Origin: MGIIb-O3 sp046710875
GTDB lineage: Archaea > Thermoplasmatota > Poseidoniia > Poseidoniales > Thalassarchaeaceae
NCBI GenBank assembly: GCA_046710875.1
Contig: JBKEHQ010000032.1
Coordinates: forward strand, 1 to 14,492
Reading direction: 5' to 3'
Length of the DNA stretch: 14,492 nt
A model generated the notes under the pieces. The model did not search any database, had not been told where the DNA came from, and worked only from the letters and a program-made list of their open reading frames with translations. How positions within the stretch are numbered: position 1 is the stretch's first letter; the number at the start of each line of letters is the position of its first letter. Of the stretch, positions 6,201 to 12,013 are shown one piece after another. The position numbers and the translations under genes were made by a program.

Positions 6201-9068
6201 ATGAGTAATGATGGGCTTGATGGAAAATTAAAAAATTTTTCCAAATTTACAAATAATTTAAAAAGGAAATTTAGAGGAGCAACGACCACCAATTTACTCA
6301 CAATGTTTCCAGCATTGACTGTTATTTTTTGTTTATTGATAACGGGATTTTTTACTTCGCATTCAGGTGTTAATGATTGTAGAACAGGGTATGAGCCGAG
6401 TTGGTGTAGTGAAGAGAGTGCATTGAATGTAAATGGTGAAATGGATGTTTATCTTCCTGAATCTACGGATCCCTCAAGTTCCAAAAATCTTCTTGAAGAA
6501 GTTGGAGAAAATTGGACAACTAACATCATGATTGTTTACGTAGAATCCGAAGATTATAATATTACGCAAAAATTAATTTTAGATGAATTGGATCAGGTCG
6601 AAAGAAGTATTAATTCCAATAGAAATGATAGAGGGGATGACGATTCCATCGTATATGTATTATCCATATCTACCGTGATAAAGGAAGTCAATTCTAGTGC
6701 AGGGCGCCTTATGAAAGCATTTTTTAACGGCGTTGCTGATGCAACTGGAAATGAAGATTTTTCCGATTCTGCAAATGATACAATAGATTCTCAATCTGAT
6801 CTAATTGGAAATTATGCGATACCTGAAGAACAAGATAGGATAGATCGGATATTAGAAGAAATGCCACAAAACGCCTTAGATAAGTTAGTTAGGGACGTAG
6901 GGACATTTGATGCTGCTGGAAACCAGGTCAACATATCTGCGAAACATTGGAACAGGGGCGTTTTAATTTTTGGGATTTCTGGAAATTTAGATAAAGATGG
7001 GGATGGCATAGATGATGATGGAGGAATTCCTGGAATAATTGAAAGGACACAATTAATAATTGATAAAATTTCTATTGACAATAAATGGCAAGAACGTAAC
7101 TTAACTATGACATTGACTGGCCCTACGCCTTTAACAAATGCAATCACTGAAGAGTCATTTAAATTATTTTGGACTGTGTTTCCGGTTGGAGTAGTAGCGG
7201 TTTCATTCGGATTATTTTTATTCCATTGTGATTTATTACAAACAGGCAGGATTAGATTTGTTCAGGGCGTAAAAGTTGTGATTATTACTGGTCTACCGAC
7301 ATTGTGTTCTGTATGGATCACATTGGGAATAATTGGTTTTTCTAATTATGAAGTAACTATGACAGTAATAATAGTAGGGCCGATTGTCTTGGCATTGGGC
7401 GTTTCATATGGCCTTCACATTACTAATAGATATGCAGAAGCAAAGGGCAGCCCTAGGGAGAAAATAGATGAGGCATTAAATTCAACAGGAAAGGCTGTAT
7501 TTTTATCTGCAACTACAACAATAATAGGATTCATATCATTAGTTTTTACTCCCATGCGGCCAATACAAACTGTGGGTTGGTCATTGGCAGGGGGAATTGT
7601 TGTTGTATACTTAATGACTATGTTGATGGTACCTAATTTGACATTATTACTAGATTTAAAAAAGCCTTCACACCCACCACCTAAATTATTTACCAAAGCA
7701 GTAGAAGTTCCAGTCAATTGGACAAAGGTATCTCTATCAATATTTTTATTATTAATGCTAATTTCTGCAGGAATATCTAGGCAAAATATAGAAGAAAATA
7801 TTGACTTATTAGACATGGCACCAGAAGAAATTGCAGCAGTTCAAAAAATGAAAGTTTACTCTGATGAATTTGACTCTGGTCAACCAGGTTTTATTTTGGT
7901 AAAAGCCCCAATTGGTGCAGAACCCTCATTTTCATTCACCGCTGATCACCCGTATGGTAATTTAGAAGGAATTGAAGAATTGGCAGCTGAATGTGATCGA
8001 ATCGAAAATACGAGTGCAGTGTCTGTAGTATTTCTTATGAAAGCGATTGCAGTTGGAGTTAATATTTCAGGTTCGCCGATATTGGATTTATTAGATGAGT
8101 TGCCACTACCGGGTGCTATTGACGATGCAGCAGAATTAATATTTGATAGGGAAGCCTCAGGGAATGCTTCATTTTGGGCAGCATTAGATACATTAGACGC
8201 ACAAGAAGATGATGGCGGAAGGCAAGTACAAAACTTTTTGCTATACGTATTCTATAATACTCTAACAGACGAAATGAGAGAATTTTTCATATCCGATGAT
8301 TTTGATAAAAATTTAATCTATATTGATATGCCATTTTTAGACAGTCAATCAACCTCAAAGGCAGTCAATCTTATCAATTTAAAGACAGAAAGTGCGGGAA
8401 AAAAGGAATATTCAATAGATGCAACTAATCTAATCGGTGTGGCCCCAATAACTATTGAAATTAATGAAATGATTGTAGGATCACAATGGAATTCATTATT
8501 CTTTGCCTTAGGGTTTACAGTTTTAACATTAGCACTAGTGTTTAGAGATTTGAGATACGCCTTGCTTACTACCGTTCCGGTTGGATTTACGGTTGGAATG
8601 CAGTGGTTAGTAATGGACACTAATGGCGTACCCCTTAATCTAGTTACAGTTATGATTGGATCCATTTTAGTTGGTGTTGGAGTTGATTTTTCAATTCATA
8701 TTGCTAATAGAGTTAAGGAACTAGGAGGAGATTTAAATGCCATAAAAACAGCTTGTGCAAGTACAGGAATGAGTTTGTTCGAGGCGACTACTGTAACTGC
8801 TGCTGGGATGTCTTGTGCGTTCCTAATACCAATACCAGCAATAAAACCCTTCGTTGCTGTTATAATAGTACTATTAATTATAGCTGCATTGTCAGCTTTA
8901 TTGTTACTACCTGCCATATATTCATTATTTGTAAAGATGAATTGGGGCTTGACCGGAGGAGTTGAAAATATGGTAAAAGCAGCTGGCATTAGAAGAGCAA
9001 TTGTTAGAGATGATATAGACGTAATAGATGCAGCATTATTATTCGGTAATTCCGAAGATGCTTGGTAG
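6201..9068 (+). CDS. MMPL/RND-superfamily membrane transporter-like protein
   Basis: A 955-residue membrane protein with the two-fold RND/MMPL plan. Each half has one membrane helix (about 32-52 and 508-524), then a large extracytoplasmic domain (about 53-320 and 525-760), then a bundle of helices. The paired TM4 motifs are recognisable: ALGVSYGLHITNRY (398-411) and VGVGVDFSIHIANR (824-837). Each is followed by the family's ATTT and EATTVTAAG segments. The overall form resembles the HAE3/MMPL branch of exporters, whose cargo here is unknown (lipid, hopanoid-like or other hydrophobic molecules are possible). The TM4 acidic residue is kept only in the second half (D829). The first loop holds a DKDGDGIDDDGG acidic loop (264-275), a Cys pair (C60, C69) and several N-x-S/T sites, as expected outside the membrane. 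The ATG at 6201 follows a weak GGGG. The EVE-domain gene follows closely. Confidence 0.88.
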   Translation: MSNDGLDGKLKNFSKFTNNLKRKFRGATTTNLLTMFPALTVIFCLLITGFFTSHSGVNDCRTGYEPSWCSEESALNVNGEMDVYLPESTDPSSSKNLLEEVGENWTTNIMIVYVESEDYNITQKLILDELDQVERSINSNRNDRGDDDSIVYVLSISTVIKEVNSSAGRLMKAFFNGVADATGNEDFSDSANDTIDSQSDLIGNYAIPEEQDRIDRILEEMPQNALDKLVRDVGTFDAAGNQVNISAKHWNRGVLIFGISGNLDKDGDGIDDDGGIPGIIERTQLIIDKISIDNKWQERNLTMTLTGPTPLTNAITEESFKLFWTVFPVGVVAVSFGLFLFHCDLLQTGRIRFVQGVKVVIITGLPTLCSVWITLGIIGFSNYEVTMTVIIVGPIVLALGVSYGLHITNRYAEAKGSPREKIDEALNSTGKAVFLSATTTIIGFISLVFTPMRPIQTVGWSLAGGIVVVYLMTMLMVPNLTLLLDLKKPSHPPPKLFTKAVEVPVNWTKVSLSIFLLLMLISAGISRQNIEENIDLLDMAPEEIAAVQKMKVYSDEFDSGQPGFILVKAPIGAEPSFSFTADHPYGNLEGIEELAAECDRIENTSAVSVVFLMKAIAVGVNISGSPILDLLDELPLPGAIDDAAELIFDREASGNASFWAALDTLDAQEDDGGRQVQNFLLYVFYNTLTDEMREFFISDDFDKNLIYIDMPFLDSQSTSKAVNLINLKTESAGKKEYSIDATNLIGVAPITIEINEMIVGSQWNSLFFALGFTVLTLALVFRDLRYALLTTVPVGFTVGMQWLVMDTNGVPLNLVTVMIGSILVGVGVDFSIHIANRVKELGGDLNAIKTACASTGMSLFEATTVTAAGMSCAFLIPIPAIKPFVAVIIVLLIIAALSALLLLPAIYSLFVKMNWGLTGGVENMVKAAGIRRAIVRDDIDVIDAALLFGNSEDAW

Positions 9069-9106
9069 ATAATAACATTCATGTATTAGATAATAGAGAG
9101 AGTGTC

Positions 9107-9574
9107 ATGGTAAAGTATTGGCTAATGAAGAGTGAATTAAATGTTTATCCTTGGGATAAATTAGTGTCTGATGGTTCCACACATTGGGACGGAGTAAGAA
9201 ATTATCAAGCTAGAAATTTTATGAGAGATAAAATGAAATTAGGTGACTTAGTATTATTCTATCATTCTAATTGTAAACCTCCGCATATAGCAGGTATAGC
9301 CAAAATTTGTAAAGAATCCTATCCTGATTTTACATCATGGGATGTTAATTCAAATTATTATGATGAAAAGTCTACTCCTGAAAATCCTAGATGGTTTATG
9401 GTAGACATTGAACCGATTGGAAAAACTAAAAAAATTACTCTCCCTGAAATGAGAGAGAATCCATTGCTAGAAGGGATGCCATTATTGAGAAAAGGAAGTC
9501 GGCTATCCGTACAACCTGTTCCAGATGAATTTTTTAAAATAATTTATGAATTAAGTAACATAGATGAATTGTAG
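9107..9574 (+). CDS. EVE-domain protein (PUA-like fold)
   Basis: A 155-residue protein consisting of a single EVE domain, a PUA-like fold also found in human THYN1 and thought to bind modified bases in DNA or RNA. Typical features are the opening KYWLMKSE, then WDGVRNYQARNFMR, then LGDLVLFYHSN, followed by AGIAKI and ESYPD, in family order. I chose the ATG at 9107 rather than the longer TTG reading at 9062. The family begins directly with the YWLMKSE segment, a purine-rich AGAGAGAG precedes this ATG, and the upstream TTG lies inside the end of the MMPL gene. It follows that gene by 38 bases and may be co-transcribed with it, though no functional link is evident. It faces the SRP RNA tail to tail. 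The target of EVE proteins is not settled, so the exact role is open. Confidence 0.9.
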   Translation: MVKYWLMKSELNVYPWDKLVSDGSTHWDGVRNYQARNFMRDKMKLGDLVLFYHSNCKPPHIAGIAKICKESYPDFTSWDVNSNYYDEKSTPENPRWFMVDIEPIGKTKKITLPEMRENPLLEGMPLLRKGSRLSVQPVPDEFFKIIYELSNIDEL

Positions 9575-9594
9575 GTGGGCATGTTCTCGGTGGA

Positions 9595-9908
9595 CGTACG
9601 TTACCATAGATGATATGACATCAATCTCCTCCACTCCGCTATCCCAAGGCATCCATTATTCTCAGTAGGGCTGCTCGCTTCCGCGCCTGACCTGTTTCCC
9701 AAGTGTAAAGTGGTCATGACTTCCCTTCGGAAGAAAATTCCACTAACATGGATCTCTTGGGGGCGAAGCATCGTCGTTAACCGATGAGTCATCAGTGGTT
9801 CGTCTACGCCGCCCTCGAACTTCAGGTCACCATTATCAACGATTTGTGAATTGTAGAACACGTCAACGCTCCCCCTAGCCCGTACATCGCATCATCCCAT
9901 AACGTATC
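9595..9908 (-). ncRNA. ffs: signal recognition particle RNA (archaeal SRP/7S RNA)
   Basis: A GC-rich stretch in an AT-rich background that carries SRP RNA hallmarks on the minus strand. Helix 8 reads GGTCAGG, then a CGC-GGAA-GCG tetraloop hairpin, then AGCAGCC (9692 down to 9669), the universal SRP54-binding element. Helix 6 is CTTCC-GAAG-GGAAG (9733-9720), a GNAR tetraloop as bound by SRP19, flanked by an outer GTGG/CCAC stem (9743-9710). This helix marks the archaeal/eukaryotic type. Helix 5 is supported by CCCAAG..ATCCAT pairing with ATGGAT..CTTGGG. The ends pair as helix 1: ACGTTA (9905-9900) with TAACGT (9603-9598), then GATGAT with ATCATC. That gives about 310 nt, the usual archaeal size. 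Ends are good to a few bases. It scaffolds the particle that targets nascent membrane and secreted proteins. It begins only about 12 bases after the ccmE stop, so its promoter overlaps ccmE or it is cut from a longer transcript. Confidence 0.93.
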
Positions 9909-9920
9909 AATTAATCCATC

Positions 9921-10313
9921 TTAAGAATTATCAACAGTTTCATATTTTGAAGGGCAGCCCGTTATAACTTCTGTAGCAAATAAAGTCCATTCATCATCTA
10001 CTTTTACTAATTTACCCTTGATTGCAACCGTTAATCCTTCATGGAATCCTTCAGGTAGTGAAGCTCCTGAATAATCAACTGAAATTACATAAGTTATTCC
10101 CGATATATTAAAAAAACTATCACTCAATGATAAACTTGAGTTATCAACTTCACCCCTGACAAAAATATCTAGGTTGCCGTATTCATCTGGTTCTTTCATG
10201 ATATCATCAACAGAATATTGTATTTCTGGATCTACTGACAAAAGCATTAAAAAGAATATCGAAAACATTGAGACACTAATTATAAATAATTTAGTAAATT
10301 TATTTGCAACCAT
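9921..10313 (-). CDS. ccmE: CcmE-like heme chaperone with CxxxY motif
   Basis: A 130-residue membrane-anchored OB-fold protein resembling CcmE, which carries heme to the cytochrome c assembly machinery outside the membrane. One N-terminal membrane anchor lies at about 8-26. The soluble domain follows, with the family's pattern: RGEV (53-56), a beta-rich middle, VDYSGASLPEGFHEG (79-93), KGKLVK, and a final FATEVITGC-PSKY. The heme-binding position is Cys rather than His: C120 with Y124 gives CxxxY, where most bacterial CcmE have HxxxY. A CxxxY form is known from Desulfovibrio and some archaea. A GGAG at 10325-10322 supports the ATG. It follows pyrD by 25 bases and precedes the SRP RNA. No other cytochrome c maturation gene is in the window, so the pathway is not confirmed here. 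A more general OB-fold protein is the alternative. Confidence 0.75.
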   Translation of the reverse strand: MVANKFTKLFIISVSMFSIFFLMLLSVDPEIQYSVDDIMKEPDEYGNLDIFVRGEVDNSSLSLSDSFFNISGITYVISVDYSGASLPEGFHEGLTVAIKGKLVKVDDEWTLFATEVITGCPSKYETVDNS

Positions 10314-10338
10314 TGTAGCATCTCCATGATTTTTTTAA

Positions 10339-11442
10339 TTATAATGACTTATATCCAACTGCTTCGGAAATATTTACAAATCCTTCATCAATACGTCGCT
10401 TTTTTATCCCTTTAACAATATTTGAAACTACAGAAGGACCTTGAAATACCAAAGATGAATATAATTGCAATAACGAAGCCCCTGATGTTATAGCGGACCA
10501 AGCTGTATCAGGAGATTCAATACCGCCAACGCCTATTATTGGATAATTACCATTTGTATGTCCATGTATTAGTGTAATAACTTCTAAAGATCTATTATGT
10601 AAAGGCCTACCTGATAAACCACCTTCCTGAGACAATATTTTCCGTGATTTCGTATTCATCGGTACTGGTTTCTTTATCGTAGTATTAGTAGCAATAAATC
10701 CATCAATATTATGTCTTATTGCTGTATCTACTGAATCAATAATTTTTTCATCATCCCTATCAGGAGAAAGTTTCAATAATATTGGTTTGTATACTGCTGA
10801 ATTATCTCTAACTTTCATACATTCTCGTAGAATTAAATCTAAATATGACTGATTTTGAAGTTCCCTAAGATTAGGAGTGTTTGGGGAAGATACGTTCAAT
10901 ACAAAAATATCAGCATAATCCCATAATATTTCCAAGGTGTCAGAGTAATCTTGAGGTGCATTATCATTAGAGGTTTTACTAGACCGTCCAATGTTTGCAG
11001 CGATAGGAATGCTAGGCCAATTGCCTGCGGATTTACGTTGATTTAATTTATCTTTTATATTAATTGCACCTGGATTATTCAAACCCATTCGGTTGATTAG
11101 GGCATTTTCTTTTTCTGCTCTAAACATTCTAGGTTTAGGATTACCATCTTGAGGAAATCTAGTTACTCCTCCATATTCACCCCAAGAAAATCCCAATGAA
11201 GGCCATGAAGACAAAACATCTGCCCCTTTATCAAAACCTGCAGCCAATCCAAGTGGGTGCCTAAATAGGTTATTCAAAACAGTAATTGGTTCATCTGGTG
11301 CACCATATATAGAATTTAATAGTCGTTGTCCAGTTGTACTTTCACCGAATTTTGATAAAATATTGATACTGTTCTTATGGGCTTTCTCAGAATCCATTAC
11401 CTTCAGGATAGGCCGAACAAAACTACGATAAGGCAACCCCAT
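10339..11442 (-). CDS. pyrD: dihydroorotate dehydrogenase, class 2 (quinone-dependent)
   Basis: A 367-residue flavoenzyme that oxidises dihydroorotate to orotate, the fourth step of pyrimidine synthesis, passing electrons to membrane quinones. Class 2 features run in order: an N-terminal amphipathic membrane-associating segment ending in MDSEKAH (16-22); FMN-site AAGFDKG (67-73); GNPKPRMFR (100-108); INRMGLNN (116-123); NVSSPNTPNLREL (183-195) with the expected catalytic serine at S186; ATNTT; GGLSGRPL; and VGGI and LQLYSSLVF near the end. A catalytic serine, rather than the cysteine of class 1, and the N-terminal extension separate it from class 1 enzymes. Class 2 is rarer in archaea than class 1B. 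The start at 11442 keeps the whole membrane segment. A perfect inverted repeat abuts it. It leads a minus-strand pair with ccmE and is divergent from a small unknown gene. Confidence 0.95.
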   Translation of the reverse strand: MGLPYRSFVRPILKVMDSEKAHKNSINILSKFGESTTGQRLLNSIYGAPDEPITVLNNLFRHPLGLAAGFDKGADVLSSWPSLGFSWGEYGGVTRFPQDGNPKPRMFRAEKENALINRMGLNNPGAINIKDKLNQRKSAGNWPSIPIAANIGRSSKTSNDNAPQDYSDTLEILWDYADIFVLNVSSPNTPNLRELQNQSYLDLILRECMKVRDNSAVYKPILLKLSPDRDDEKIIDSVDTAIRHNIDGFIATNTTIKKPVPMNTKSRKILSQEGGLSGRPLHNRSLEVITLIHGHTNGNYPIIGVGGIESPDTAWSAITSGASLLQLYSSLVFQGPSVVSNIVKGIKKRRIDEGFVNISEAVGYKSL

Positions 11443-11464
11443 ATATTGCCGGACACGGCAATAT
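11443..11464. promoter_or_regulatory. 22-bp perfect inverted repeat next to the pyrD start
   Basis: ATATTGCCG and CGGCAATAT, each 9 bases, are exact reverse complements separated by GACA. The repeat occupies the bases right before the pyrD ATG, in the short spacer shared with the divergent gene at 11495. It could be an operator for a dimeric regulator or, in the pyrD leader RNA, a hairpin covering the place where a ribosome would bind. The symmetry is seen directly; its function is inferred. Confidence 0.45.
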
Positions 11465-11494
11465 TCTTCAATAGTTGTGTACCATAGTATAACA

Positions 11495-11911
11495 ATGAAC
11501 TCGATAGCCTATGATTTAGCATTGTGGGAAATATGTAGGAGAGTCTTGAAATCGGAAAAGTTAAATTTTATAATTGATGAACAATTGGACGTTAATATTC
11601 AAGAATTAAATAATAAAATTTCAGATTTGGCGCCAACAGTATTGTTAGATATAACTAAATCTAAATCAACGAATTCGAAAGAAATCATAATAGAAAATAA
11701 TGAAGAAATAATAGGAATAATTAGTAAACATGAACCAATGCGATTAGAAATTATTTGGATTGAAAATTCCCCAATACTATTTTGGATTGATTTTGAAATG
11801 CGAATTGTAGAATTAGTAGAAGCAGGATATCCTGGTTGTATTGGTTGCGGTGGACCTGGATCTGAGGAAGCATGGGATGAAGAGAAAAATAGAATCTCAT
11901 CAAGGCTATAA
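11495..11911 (+). CDS. small conserved-looking protein of unknown function with a GCIGCGG motif
   Basis: A 138-residue acidic protein that I do not recognise. It begins with a helical-looking segment (MNSIAYDLALWEICRRVLK), has a Lys/Glu/Ile-rich middle, and then alternating hydrophobic strands (MRLEIIWIENSPILFWIDF). Near the end it has GYPGCIGCGG, two cysteines two residues apart among glycines, and then an acidic tail. No signal peptide or membrane segment is evident. The CxxC could bind a metal together with partners from another subunit, but this is only a possibility. I chose the ATG at 11495 over a GTG at 11477 because the ATG is the normal start and gives the cleaner N-terminus. The gene is divergent from pyrD and upstream of topA in the same direction, about 100 bases apart. 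Confidence 0.7.
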   Translation: MNSIAYDLALWEICRRVLKSEKLNFIIDEQLDVNIQELNNKISDLAPTVLLDITKSKSTNSKEIIIENNEEIIGIISKHEPMRLEIIWIENSPILFWIDFEMRIVELVEAGYPGCIGCGGPGSEEAWDEEKNRISSRL

Positions 11912-11950
11912 TTATGAAAATGATGAAATAAAAAAAATTTATTAACTCAC

Positions 11951-11958
11951 ATTTATAC
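11951..11958 (+). promoter_or_regulatory. candidate TATA box for topA
   Basis: TTTATACA in the 102-base spacer upstream of topA is close to the archaeal TATA consensus (TTTAWATA). A start of transcription about 25 bases downstream would leave a leader of some 35 bases before the topA start. Just upstream (about 11927-11943) lies AATAAA-AAAAA-TTTATT, an AT-only dyad that may be incidental. The placement is inferred. Confidence 0.4.
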
Positions 11959-12013
11959 ATGGCATTTAATTCGATAGAATCGTAGACTGTCTTTGTCTCG
12001 GTTGTGAAGTAGT

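Noticed and set aside
7415..7816. 133-codon antisense frame within the MMPL gene
   Set aside because: It is antisense to strongly conserved TM4-TM6 motifs and has no recognisable features.
9062..9106. 15-residue N-terminal extension of the EVE protein from a TTG
   Set aside because: It overlaps the end of the MMPL gene, has no family counterpart, and an ATG with a purine-rich leader at 9107 gives the usual N-terminus.
9601..9861. 86-codon open frame on the minus strand
   Set aside because: It lies wholly inside the SRP RNA, whose helices 5, 6 and 8 explain the base composition and conservation; the peptide resembles no protein family.
11927..11943. AATAAA-AAAAA-TTTATT dyad as a transcription terminator or operator
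   Set aside because: It is made only of A and T in an AT-rich spacer, where such symmetry arises easily by chance.
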